The translations under genes were made by a program, and so were the position numbers. A stretch of 64,000 nt of DNA from CAYXVJ01 sp050309435 (GTDB lineage Bacteria > Bacillota > Clostridia > Saccharofermentanales > Fastidiosipilaceae): NCBI GenBank assembly GCA_050309435.1, contig JBNRMJ010000011.1, positions 62,001 to 126,000 on the forward strand, written 5' to 3'. The notes beneath the pieces were generated by a model. It saw nothing but the letters and a program-made list of their open reading frames with translations. It searched no databases and had not been told where the DNA came from. The stretch's first letter is position 1. Every line of letters begins with the position of its first letter. Below are positions 52,157 to 61,236 of this stretch, piece by piece.

Positions 52157-52726
52157 ATGTCGAATATAAGCAATCCCGAATATTACATGCTCGAAGCACT
52201 GAAAGAAGCCCAAGTCGCAGAGGGCTTGGGCGAAGTGCCGATTGGCGCAATCGTCGTGAACGCCGAAGGCGAAATCATCGGTCGCGGGCATAATCTTCGT
52301 GAAAGTTCGGCCGAGGTGACCGGTCATGCGGAAATCGCAGCCCTCCGTAACGCTGCCGCTGTTGCAGGCACATGGCGTTTGGATGACTGCGATTTATATG
52401 TGACTTTGGAACCTTGCTTTATGTGCGCCTCCGCTATCCAGCAATCCAGAATCAGAAAAGTATTCTACGGTGCGAAGGACTCCAAGTCCGGAGCAGTTGA
52501 TTCACTGACGCGTTTCTTCGAAGAATATCCTCAGAACCACATTGTAATCCGGGAGAGCGGTGTGCTCGAAGATCGCTGCACTGCCATCCTAAAAAACTTT
52601 TTTCGCCGTATAAGAGAACGAAACCGGAAACAAAATAAAGCTCTTGGCGGTCGGGCCGGCAGGACCGAAGCGGCCCGGAAGCAAGAGTTGGGAAAACCCG
52701 GAGACAAGAATAAAACTTCCCTCTGA
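52157..52726 (+). CDS. tadA: tRNA(adenosine-34) deaminase
   Basis: Makes inosine in the wobble position of tRNA-Arg. 189 aa; the core (residues 1-155) is complete with the zinc/catalytic motif HAE (His57, Glu59) and PCFMC (Cys87, Cys90). The last 30 residues are an Arg/Lys/Gly-rich extension whose DNA contains a GC-rich hairpin that I read as the terminator of the convergent addBA operon. Weak ribosome site, probably coupled to galK. The stop is 1 nt from the addA stop. Confidence 0.95.
   Translation: MSNISNPEYYMLEALKEAQVAEGLGEVPIGAIVVNAEGEIIGRGHNLRESSAEVTGHAEIAALRNAAAVAGTWRLDDCDLYVTLEPCFMCASAIQQSRIRKVFYGAKDSKSGAVDSLTRFFEEYPQNHIVIRESGVLEDRCTAILKNFFRRIRERNRKQNKALGGRAGRTEAARKQELGKPGDKNKTSL
52628..52686 (-). 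terminator. terminator of addBA inside the 3' end of tadA
   Basis: CTCTTG (52640-52645) pairs with CAAGAG (52681-52686), and CGGGCCG (52651-52657) with CGGCCCG (52670-52676). On the minus strand this is followed by CTTTATTTTG, a usable T-rich tail. Confidence 0.55.
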
Positions 52727-52727
52727 A

Positions 52728-55700
52728 CTAAATATCCATCTTTTCGATTTCATATATTCTGGCATCCGGTATCGACCATATCAGGCGTTTCCTGACTCGC
52801 TTTCCGGTAGCGGCATATATTGCCCGACTGTATAATTCCAGCTGTAAACGGTATCGCTCGCTTAATGTCCTGATCCGTTCCTCTTGCGTACCCGATAAAA
52901 CATCGGATTTATAATCCAGAAGGAAACTCTCGCCGTCTTTCGTAAACCAAAGGTCGATGATACCTTGAATTAAGACCTTGTCATTCGAGTACTCTTCCTC
53001 AGGGAAGAAGGTTTTTAAGGGCTCGGCTAGAGTAAATGGTATCTCGCGGTAAACATGTCCGTTTGAAAGTTCTGCGTCCAGGATCTCCTTGGCAATATTT
53101 GAATTCACATAAGCCAGTATCTTTTCGGTATAAGGCAAAACGGCTTGATACTCTTCTTCGTCGAGTACGGTCTGATCTAACAATTCGCTAAGAGCGGCCT
53201 CGATATCATGAAGCGATTTGCCTCGTAATGTCTGAATATCCAAAAAACGCAAAACCGTATGTAAGGCTGTTCCCCGCTCATTGGCTGCCAGTTCTCGTAT
53301 ACCTGCTTTTTTCTCCTGCGCCGAAGTACCAAGCCAGTCGTCAAGCTGGGTGTTGATACCTGCACCGGACAAGCCGGGAAGCGCTTTACCGTCCGTCGCC
53401 TCCGCCGCCAAATGCTCGTCTTGATCACCTAAATTCAGAATATCTTCCTGCATGCGGCGTTTTAATTCGCTCACGGCAAATTTCTGTGGAGTAACGGTCG
53501 CTCTTTGATATGGATATGCCTCAAGATAAGAACGGCAAATGTCCTTAACTGCCTGCTCGTCGATATAGCTCTCACTATCTCCACCGACCATCACATCCGA
53601 TGTTTCCTCACGTTCATGCGGCATCGAGGAATGAACGCTTCTCTTAAATGGCCAGTCTTGTCCGGTGTTCAGGTTCACGAAACGCCAGGGACCTATCACA
53701 ATCGAACTTCCGCCTTCACCGCGACTGAAATGTTCATACGATTCGGGACAATTCGCGATTTGACTCATAAATATTAAATCGGCGTAAGTGGTCGCGCTTA
53801 ACAGGTCTCTGCGTTGGTAAGCTTCTCTTGTCTCGCCTCCCGCAAGCTTGATATCAGGCCGAAGATTTCTGTTTGCAAAGTATGCCAGACGATCTTGGAA
53901 CGAAGATGATTTTTTCGTGATACCCCGATCCGGACTGGCTATAAGGTAAAGCTTTTTTTCTGCGCGGGTCATGGCAACATATAACAGCCTCATCGATTCG
54001 GCGAACTCGGCATCGTTCATTTCTTCTTTATAAGTCTGCGTGATAATCGACGGATATGCCAGAATCCGATCCGGACGCCTGATTTGAAAAGAGATACCTC
54101 CTTTCTCGCTGAGGTCCACGAAAGATGTACCTTTTCGACTGCTCGAAACCAGGCCTCTATTTAAACCTACGAGGAAAACAAGCGGAAACTCCAGACCTTT
54201 ACTTTTGTGGAAAGTGATCACGCGTATACTTCCGTCGGTCTCTCCGCCCTCTTCAAATGGCGAGATCGTGATGCCTCTTTCCCGCTTTTCTTCTAAATAT
54301 TTCACAAAGTAAGACAAGCCCCGATGGCCACGTGCTTCATATGAGGCGGCCCAGTCCCGGAAGTTCTGCAGATTTGCAACTCGTTTCCCGCCATCGCTTT
54401 CCGCCGCGACCGCTTCAAGTAAACCGCTTTCCCTATATATCCGGGTAATTAATTCGTTAAGACTCAGATATACCGATGCTTCTCGAAGGGAACGTATCCA
54501 GTCCTTGAAACGATTCAGACGATGGCGCAAATCGCCTTCCGGCCCGTATTCCAGGTAGTAAGATACCGCCTCGTGATAGTGTTCGTAGGGGTTTCTCTTC
54601 GAATCGCTACGCAGTGAAAAAGCTTTTATTTCCATGAGCTCTTCATCCGTAAAACCGCCGTATACGGGCAGGCGACGCATGCAGCTTAAGAGCGGAATAT
54701 CCTGCAACTCGTTTCCCAGCAGTTGAATCACAGCTTCCATCAAACGAAGCTCGTTGGCTTCGAGATAACCGCTATCTTCTTCGCCGCTAACCGGCAAGCC
54801 CTGACGGATTAACTCCCCGCTGACCGCTTTCGCATGATCGTGCGTCATGCAAAGGATGGTAATATCACCGAATTCAGGAGCAAGCGGATTACCCAAACCA
54901 TAACCTTCTTTTCGAATAATATCCGCGATCAGTCTGCCTTCTTCTTCCAGCGCGCCAAGCTCTTCATATTCTTGATCGTCAGCTTCGGTCTTCTCGTCCG
55001 TCAGATCGTCTTCCGATGCCGCTGTCTCGGTTTCGCTGTCTGATATGGAAACATCGTCCGGAATATGTTTTTGACCTCTGTCGATCAGGATGAACTCGGC
55101 CGGTTGAGGCGTGTTTGGCTCATCCGGATGAAAAGCTCGTAAGGCATGACCATCAAGATAGTTGATCTCACCTGTACTTTCTTCCATCACCCGTTCGAAA
55201 ACACTGTTTACGGCTTCCAGAATTCCGCCGACCGAGCGGAAATTCTGACTCATCAGATGGATTATCCCTTCTGCCGGATTAGCGGCATAGGCAGCCATCT
55301 TCCTGTTAAACAACTCCGGTCTGGCATGTCGGAAACGGTAGATGCTTTGTTTAATGTCGCCGACAACGAAAATATTATTCCTGCCTACCGCTTCTATGAT
55401 CGTATTTTGAATACTGGATGTGTCCTGATATTCATCGACGTAAATCTCTTGTATTTCATTGACATATAAATCAATCACTTCAGCTTTCCTTAAAAGCGCT
55501 AAAGCGATGTGCTCGAAATCATTAAAATCGATCGCTGCCTGCTCATTTTTTAGTATCGTGTAGCGTTTGTCTGTTTTCAGAACAAGCATAAACAATGCAC
55601 GTAAAACAGGATACATCGCCCGGATATCATCCTCTATGTCTTCCTGCTCAAGGGCAAAAGCAGGCAGAGTACCGCGTGGTGCATTCTTATGCTTTTCAAA

Positions 55701-56786
55701 AAAGCCCGTGATCGCAGACATCCTGTAACGAATCAAATCGCTTACGGCACTGCGGGCTTCATTTCCTTTACTTTTCCGGACGGGTTTAAACAAGCACTTG
55801 CGAAGTAAATTCCGGATATCGTTATAAGGCAAAGACGGATCCGCAATCAGCTGTCGTTCGAGTTCACGGATCGCCATTAACGAACTCAGGCAGTCGGCTT
55901 TCGCTTCTTCATTATTAACTTGACCTGTTTTCGTCTTCGTCGATAAAAGTTTTGTGGATGGATCCAGGAGGATCGAGTAAAGCTCCTTTAAAGCATCCTC
56001 CTCGGCGGTTATGGCAGTTATCAATCGTTTTCTTAATATACCCGCCGCTCGACTCAGGTTAAAATCCCTGCCTGCCAGTTCGACTTCGGCAAGTTCTTTT
56101 TCTACCCAGGATGTATAATCCGGCATCGAGCGTAAAAAGGCATAACATTGCTTGATTGCGTTTTTTATCGCTTCGTCGCTTTTACTGCCGGCATAACTGT
56201 CAAGTAATAAGAGAAAATCCCGGGCTTCCTCCTTCTCCTTATCGGTATATGCACTCTCTAGCTCTTCGTCGCTTTCGATTGCTTCTTGATTTTCCGCATC
56301 CAGATCCTCGAGCCGCATATAGAACTCTTCCATCACGCTGTCAACAGCACTGCGAAACAGTTCGTCGCTTTCTGTTTGATCGGCGATTCTGAAATTGGCA
56401 TCCGGTATTTCGACTCCATCTATATCCGGATCCAGCAAGTATGCATATTCTCTGACCACAGATAAGCAAAAAGCGTGTATAGTCGAAATCCTCGCATAAG
56501 GTAAATGTAATGCCTGCTGTGAAAGACGCATTCGCTCAGCGGGAGTAGACGCCAGGCGAATTGCTTCGTGTATGCTTTTTGTGATCTTCGCTTTCATATT
56601 GGCCGCTGCCGCATCTGTAAACGTTAAAACCAGCAAACCGGGTACGCTCACTTTACCTTCGCGAATCCGTTTCGTAATGCGCTCGACCATAACGGTTGTC
56701 TTGCCTGATCCTGCCGCTGCCGAAACCAGAATGTTTCCGCCTTGTTCTTCGATTATGGCGTTTTGTTCAGTCGTAAAAACAGACAT
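52728..56786 (-). CDS. addA: ATP-dependent helicase/nuclease subunit A
   Basis: Motor and nuclease subunit of AddAB, which processes double-strand breaks for recombination. 1352 aa. UvrD-type helicase with Walker A AAAGSGKT (residues 23-30), DEYQDTS (Walker B), QNFRS, and FHKSKGLEF motifs, then a C-terminal RecB-type nuclease (GIIDLWFTKDGESFLLDYKSD) with the metal-binding Asp residues and Lys intact. An acidic insert near residue 590 (SETETAASEDDLTDEKTEADD) is unusual. Its ATG overlaps the addB stop by one base (TAATG). Confidence 0.96.
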   Translation of the reverse strand: MSVFTTEQNAIIEEQGGNILVSAAAGSGKTTVMVERITKRIREGKVSVPGLLVLTFTDAAAANMKAKITKSIHEAIRLASTPAERMRLSQQALHLPYARISTIHAFCLSVVREYAYLLDPDIDGVEIPDANFRIADQTESDELFRSAVDSVMEEFYMRLEDLDAENQEAIESDEELESAYTDKEKEEARDFLLLLDSYAGSKSDEAIKNAIKQCYAFLRSMPDYTSWVEKELAEVELAGRDFNLSRAAGILRKRLITAITAEEDALKELYSILLDPSTKLLSTKTKTGQVNNEEAKADCLSSLMAIRELERQLIADPSLPYNDIRNLLRKCLFKPVRKSKGNEARSAVSDLIRYRMSAITGFFEKHKNAPRGTLPAFALEQEDIEDDIRAMYPVLRALFMLVLKTDKRYTILKNEQAAIDFNDFEHIALALLRKAEVIDLYVNEIQEIYVDEYQDTSSIQNTIIEAVGRNNIFVVGDIKQSIYRFRHARPELFNRKMAAYAANPAEGIIHLMSQNFRSVGGILEAVNSVFERVMEESTGEINYLDGHALRAFHPDEPNTPQPAEFILIDRGQKHIPDDVSISDSETETAASEDDLTDEKTEADDQEYEELGALEEEGRLIADIIRKEGYGLGNPLAPEFGDITILCMTHDHAKAVSGELIRQGLPVSGEEDSGYLEANELRLMEAVIQLLGNELQDIPLLSCMRRLPVYGGFTDEELMEIKAFSLRSDSKRNPYEHYHEAVSYYLEYGPEGDLRHRLNRFKDWIRSLREASVYLSLNELITRIYRESGLLEAVAAESDGGKRVANLQNFRDWAASYEARGHRGLSYFVKYLEEKRERGITISPFEEGGETDGSIRVITFHKSKGLEFPLVFLVGLNRGLVSSSRKGTSFVDLSEKGGISFQIRRPDRILAYPSIITQTYKEEMNDAEFAESMRLLYVAMTRAEKKLYLIASPDRGITKKSSSFQDRLAYFANRNLRPDIKLAGGETREAYQRRDLLSATTYADLIFMSQIANCPESYEHFSRGEGGSSIVIGPWRFVNLNTGQDWPFKRSVHSSMPHEREETSDVMVGGDSESYIDEQAVKDICRSYLEAYPYQRATVTPQKFAVSELKRRMQEDILNLGDQDEHLAAEATDGKALPGLSGAGINTQLDDWLGTSAQEKKAGIRELAANERGTALHTVLRFLDIQTLRGKSLHDIEAALSELLDQTVLDEEEYQAVLPYTEKILAYVNSNIAKEILDAELSNGHVYREIPFTLAEPLKTFFPEEEYSNDKVLIQGIIDLWFTKDGESFLLDYKSDVLSGTQEERIRTLSERYRLQLELYSRAIYAATGKRVRKRLIWSIPDARIYEIEKMDI

Positions 56787-59700
56787 TACGAACTCCTCCC
56801 GTATTTCTGCTTCAGATGTTTCAGTAAAAGATCAACATTCGCTTTTTCCGCTTCGTCTGTCCGAAGTTTCTTAATACCGGGCAAACGCCTGGTCCGGACC
56901 TCCGCATTTTCCATCGTACAAGCCTGACGATTTTGGCAATAGGTACACGTTAAGCGGGAGGAACGATAAACCCGGGGTTCCAGGTCAAATCGTCCCGCCA
57001 CGATATCAGCGGTCAAAGCGATTCGGTTATCGCGGTTCAATCTCATCAGAAGTGCGAGTTCTTCGGGCGTGCGTTTGAATTGGGCCGGTCTGTAATATTT
57101 CTCGAGCGCAGCCTTAACTGCTTCGTTGTAATCCGAAGGCATTTCATCCACCGTATGGTGTTGTTCGTCGAGTCGCACATACATAGCATCTTCCGGAATC
57201 AGGAGACCGGCATCGATCTGCTGCAGGCCGCTGGCCGAAACGGCTTCCAGATAAGTCAGAATCTGCAGATCCAGACCTTCCAGGATTTCATCGTAATCAA
57301 TTTTATGTTCCGAACTCTTATAGTCGATAACTCTGAAACCGATATACCCGTCATCGAGCACTCTGATATCTACACGGTCAATCGTGCCGCGCAGATTCAA
57401 AATCAAACCGTCCTCTGTTTTATATTGCAGTTCCGGAATCGGATTATGTTGTCCGAAGCTATGCTCGAAACTATAAGGAAAATAATTCGATTCTCTCATT
57501 TGACGCAACAAGGCCGGCCAGGCCGCTTCGATGACTTTTCTGACCGGCCGGCCCGAGGCGTATCGTTGTCCGCTGCTATCAAAACCGGCGAAATCCGGAT
57601 TCGATGCCAAAGCATCCCGATAAAGCCGCTTACTCTCTTCTGCAGAATCCCGTGATAAATAATCTTGCCAGACCCGCTCTTGTTCGCTTGCTGTCCGGGC
57701 CGCTCGCAGATCCGTGCTCAGTTCGCTAAATGCCTGTTCAAAAGCCACATGGAGCAAACTGCCGCGATTCATGGGAGTCGGTTCGGCGATTTCCCGCTCG
57801 CTGACGCGAAGAAGATACTTGGCCAAATATTCATAAGGACATGCGGCGTAAGTTTCCAGAGCCGATACCGAAATATTCGGCATATGACGTAAAAGCTCCT
57901 GTGTCAGCTGTGCCGGCATCTCTCCGCCTGTTTGTCTGGAACCTGCTGCGATCAAAGCTTCTCGCTTGACAGAAGCTCCGTTTATCTTCTGGTTCAGACA
58001 ATGATCCAGATTTTTCCAATGACCTGTTAACTCGCGTTGACCTCCGGCTGATCTTAAGATCAACTGGCGTTCCAGCTCATCTGCAGACATCAGCCGGTAG
58101 TCATCTGCTCTTTCGATCGTTTTATCGATCGCTTCAAGAGGCTTATTCAAAACGGAAGTCAAGAGTGTGATGATTGTCGCGGCTTCGCTGTTCGTCCCCG
58201 TGTAAGTGAAATACAAGCGATCAGATGGCGTGAACAGTAACTGACGAAGAGTAAACGCATCGCTTTCGGCCTTGTAATCGTTTAGTCCCGGCAAGTCGAT
58301 CTCTTCGGCTTGAGACAGCCATTCGCAGTCACTGTCTTTCAACAACCCTGTATTAAGTATAGTACTCGGAAACAAGCCGTTCTTCGCACCGAGAATGAAA
58401 AGAATTTTATTCTCGGAACCTAAAAGCTGCTGCGCATTGCCAATCGAAACCTGATCCAGATCAGTCGGGATAATACCGGCAAAGTTGGATTCGGCTGCTA
58501 CCTGCAGAATACGCCGCAGCATCTCGACATCGAAATAGGAATCCTGAAACAATTCCTCCAGATCGGTCAGTATCTGCCCCAGGCTGTTCCAGGCTTTCGC
58601 CAGAGAAACTGCATGATTATCTTCTGCACTTGTGCCAAGTCTTTCCACTTCATTCCTAACCCAGTCAAAAACTCCAAGCTCGGGCATGGCCAGGATGGCT
58701 TTGAAACGAGAGAGCAGTTCGCGGCATGTTCTGACAGCTTTCAAGCCTTCCAGAGGTCTGCGAAGCGGCTGTATTTTCTCTTCGAGTAAAACAGCCAGAT
58801 CCGAGGGGTAACGCTCCAGGTAGAAGATAGCCGAATAACGCATGCCGGAGGCCAGCCAGTAATTTTCCAATGCATCCGCTTCAAAATTCGTCACGGGATA
58901 AACACCGGATCGTAAAAGCGCCAGCAAGTGGTCTTGCTGCCAGTTGCTTATCGATGTATCCAGTAAAGCCAAAACAAAGCGCAGCAGTGGCGTGTCGGCC
59001 AGCGAGCGACGTTGATCGATGAAGGCCGGTATATCATAAGCGGGAAAAATCGTTCTGATGTACGGCAGATAAGCTGCCGCATCCGTTAAACACAGCGAAA
59101 TGTCGCGATAGCGATAACGACCGTCCAGACACAAACGCCGGATCTCGCCGGCTACGCTGCTGATCTCGTCAATGATATGCTCGCTGCAGTGAAAGGAAAG
59201 AAAATTATCGAGTTCCTTTCCATGTTTGGCGACGAAATCCTCCGTCCGGGCCACATTGTGTTCCAGGATATCTGTCAGCGGCTTGATCTGGCGGCGAAGA
59301 TCCGGAACATATCGATTGCTTTCGATCCCGACCAAACGACGTAAACTATTAGCCGTACGACTGCCGATAAGATAGGCAGACGAAAGCTGATCCCTTCGGC
59401 TTGGATCATCGATCAGCGTATCTGTCACGACAGTTATGCATAAACGTTGGCATAGACGATTTAAAGCAATCAATATGCGATATTCCTGAGGCGTGAAGTC
59501 GCGGGTTTCGCCGAATCCGGTCAGCCAAACCATGGTATTTCGTAATTCGGCCAGACGTCTCGCAATATGTCCGGGGGCCCGTCCCGATAAAAGTGATTCC
59601 AGTAAAACAGCCAATTCTTCGAGCCCCTTTTCGGGATCACTTCGTTCCAGACGGGACAGTGATGCCTGATAGTATTCAAGCAAAATCGAAAAATCATGAA

Positions 59701-60160
59701 ACTTGGCTTTCAGATGTGAATCCGGACTGGATTCGGCAGCTTCTCTCAAAAGATCGGCATTAACTCCGAAACGTCTAAAATAACCTAAAACGGCAAGAAT
59801 ATGCTCGATGTATCCGCTTCTGGCTGCCAGACGATGAAACAGTTTCAACTCCGTTTTATGCTCTTCGATGAGCGACGCAAGCAACATGGCCTGGCTTTCG
59901 CGACTGAGACGTTTTTCCTGTGTCAGGCCCGCCATATCAAAAATACGAAAGGACAAACGCGAGAAACTCAAGACTTCGGCCATCATCAATCCGCCGGTTC
60001 CGGACGCTTCCAGATAGCGTCGTTCTGTGGTCAGTTTGCGATTTTCGGGAACAAGGATAATGGCCCGGGTATCCGGCCATTGTCTGCTCATCGCCGAAAC
60101 CTCGCTTAAAACATCCTGTGTCAAAGCATCGATACTCGGCCCGTAAATCAGCTCAGCCAT
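56786..60160 (-). CDS. addB: ATP-dependent helicase/nuclease subunit B
   Basis: 1124 aa. Inactivated helicase fold plus a second RecB-type nuclease (GTIDRVDIRVLDDGYIGFRVIDYKSS). The iron-sulfur staple is complete: Cys774 (YAACPYEY) and Cys1072, Cys1075, Cys1081 (CTYCQNRQAC), spaced as in Bacillus AddB. In contrast the N-terminal Walker A, GxxGSGK in Bacillus, reads IYGPSIDALTQ here, with no GK(S/T). ATG follows GGAGGTG. Belongs with addA. Confidence 0.94.
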   Translation of the reverse strand: MAELIYGPSIDALTQDVLSEVSAMSRQWPDTRAIILVPENRKLTTERRYLEASGTGGLMMAEVLSFSRLSFRIFDMAGLTQEKRLSRESQAMLLASLIEEHKTELKLFHRLAARSGYIEHILAVLGYFRRFGVNADLLREAAESSPDSHLKAKFHDFSILLEYYQASLSRLERSDPEKGLEELAVLLESLLSGRAPGHIARRLAELRNTMVWLTGFGETRDFTPQEYRILIALNRLCQRLCITVVTDTLIDDPSRRDQLSSAYLIGSRTANSLRRLVGIESNRYVPDLRRQIKPLTDILEHNVARTEDFVAKHGKELDNFLSFHCSEHIIDEISSVAGEIRRLCLDGRYRYRDISLCLTDAAAYLPYIRTIFPAYDIPAFIDQRRSLADTPLLRFVLALLDTSISNWQQDHLLALLRSGVYPVTNFEADALENYWLASGMRYSAIFYLERYPSDLAVLLEEKIQPLRRPLEGLKAVRTCRELLSRFKAILAMPELGVFDWVRNEVERLGTSAEDNHAVSLAKAWNSLGQILTDLEELFQDSYFDVEMLRRILQVAAESNFAGIIPTDLDQVSIGNAQQLLGSENKILFILGAKNGLFPSTILNTGLLKDSDCEWLSQAEEIDLPGLNDYKAESDAFTLRQLLFTPSDRLYFTYTGTNSEAATIITLLTSVLNKPLEAIDKTIERADDYRLMSADELERQLILRSAGGQRELTGHWKNLDHCLNQKINGASVKREALIAAGSRQTGGEMPAQLTQELLRHMPNISVSALETYAACPYEYLAKYLLRVSEREIAEPTPMNRGSLLHVAFEQAFSELSTDLRAARTASEQERVWQDYLSRDSAEESKRLYRDALASNPDFAGFDSSGQRYASGRPVRKVIEAAWPALLRQMRESNYFPYSFEHSFGQHNPIPELQYKTEDGLILNLRGTIDRVDIRVLDDGYIGFRVIDYKSSEHKIDYDEILEGLDLQILTYLEAVSASGLQQIDAGLLIPEDAMYVRLDEQHHTVDEMPSDYNEAVKAALEKYYRPAQFKRTPEELALLMRLNRDNRIALTADIVAGRFDLEPRVYRSSRLTCTYCQNRQACTMENAEVRTRRLPGIKKLRTDEAEKANVDLLLKHLKQKYGRSS

Positions 60161-60212
60161 CTTCGCACCTCCGTCATTCGCATAAATACGACTGCATTAA
60201 TTCCATAATGCG

Positions 60213-60242
60213 ATTATAACAGAGCGAAGCATTCAAGAACAA
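60213..60242 (-). promoter_or_regulatory. promoter for addBA
   Basis: On the minus strand TTGTTC (60237-60242), 18 bp spacer, perfect TATAAT (60213-60218), about 53 bp before the addB start. Confidence 0.45.
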
Positions 60243-60279
60243 CTGTTCGCTTTTCTTCCCTTTTCATCCAAGGTGCGCT

Positions 60280-61236
60280 TTATTCGTCAAGAAAAGACGT
60301 TTTTCGAAAGAAACCCTGCGACGATAAAGAAGCCAGCTGAGATATCACGCCGGCGACGAACATAAAGATTGCTCCGATGATTGCCCGTCCCTGTATGACT
60401 TCGGAGAGAATAAGAACGCCGCCCACCGCGGCAAAGACAGATTCCGAACTCATGATGATGGCAGCATGACTTGCTTGCGCATGACGCTGGGCAAAGATCT
60501 GTAAGGTATATGCCACGCCGGAAGAAAATATACCGGTATATAGTAGGGGCATAGCAGTTAACTGTATATCATTCCAGGAGACATCGATTCGGAAGAGCAG
60601 CGATGCCAGAACTCCCCAGATGCCTGCGACCATAAACTGAATAACAGACAAATACAGCGGTTCTGCTTTTCCGCTGAAATGATCGATCAAAATGATATGT
60701 ATACTATAGAGAAACGCACAGCAAATCAGAATGATATCCGCAGATGCAATCACGAAGTCTCCTTCTACGCTTAAGAGATATAAACCGGCCACGGCCATCA
60801 TCAGCCCGGTCGCATTGACCGGATTCAGCTTATGTTTACCGGTCAGGATACCAAATACGGGAACCAAAACCACATAAAGGCTCGTTATAAAACCTGCTTT
60901 ACCCGCCGTCGCGACGATGAGTGCTTCCTGTTGCAAATAAGAGGCAAAAAAGAGTACCGTACCCATTGAAAGACCGCCGGCTAAGGCTTCCTTCCATGGA
61001 TTGCTCTTCTCTGTCGCATCTAAAGAAATTCTTCGCTCCTTTCGCCCAACGAACAGAATCACCGGTAAAAGCGATGCGGCACCAAGGATATAACGAATAG
61101 CAATAAAAAGAAGCGGATGGATGTTACCCGCCCCTTCTCGCTGTGCAACAAAAGCCATACCCCAGATAGCCGCCGTGAGTAAAAGCAGCAGATCTGACTT
61201 TAAAGTTTTTTTGATATCTTGCGATCTGGAACTCAT
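60280..61236 (-). CDS. EamA-family (DMT superfamily) transporter
   Basis: 318 aa with ten predicted membrane helices in two EamA repeats (first opens LLLLLTAAIWGMAFVAQREG, second at ADIILICCAFLYSIHIILID). Exports or imports small metabolites such as amino acids; substrate not predictable. The start codon overlaps the stop of the acyl-CoA synthetase gene by four bases (ATGA), so the two are co-translated. A link to lipid metabolism through that operon is possible but unproven. Confidence 0.9.
   Translation of the reverse strand: MSSRSQDIKKTLKSDLLLLLTAAIWGMAFVAQREGAGNIHPLLFIAIRYILGAASLLPVILFVGRKERRISLDATEKSNPWKEALAGGLSMGTVLFFASYLQQEALIVATAGKAGFITSLYVVLVPVFGILTGKHKLNPVNATGLMMAVAGLYLLSVEGDFVIASADIILICCAFLYSIHIILIDHFSGKAEPLYLSVIQFMVAGIWGVLASLLFRIDVSWNDIQLTAMPLLYTGIFSSGVAYTLQIFAQRHAQASHAAIIMSSESVFAAVGGVLILSEVIQGRAIIGAIFMFVAGVISQLASLSSQGFFRKTSFLDE

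Noticed and set aside
52638..52690. Possible SRP (4.5S-like) RNA at the end of tadA, where ffs is found in some Firmicutes
   Set aside because: The stretch contains CAGGACC and GGAAGCA but lacks the GGAA tetraloop closed by the conserved internal loops; it folds better as a terminator hairpin of addBA.
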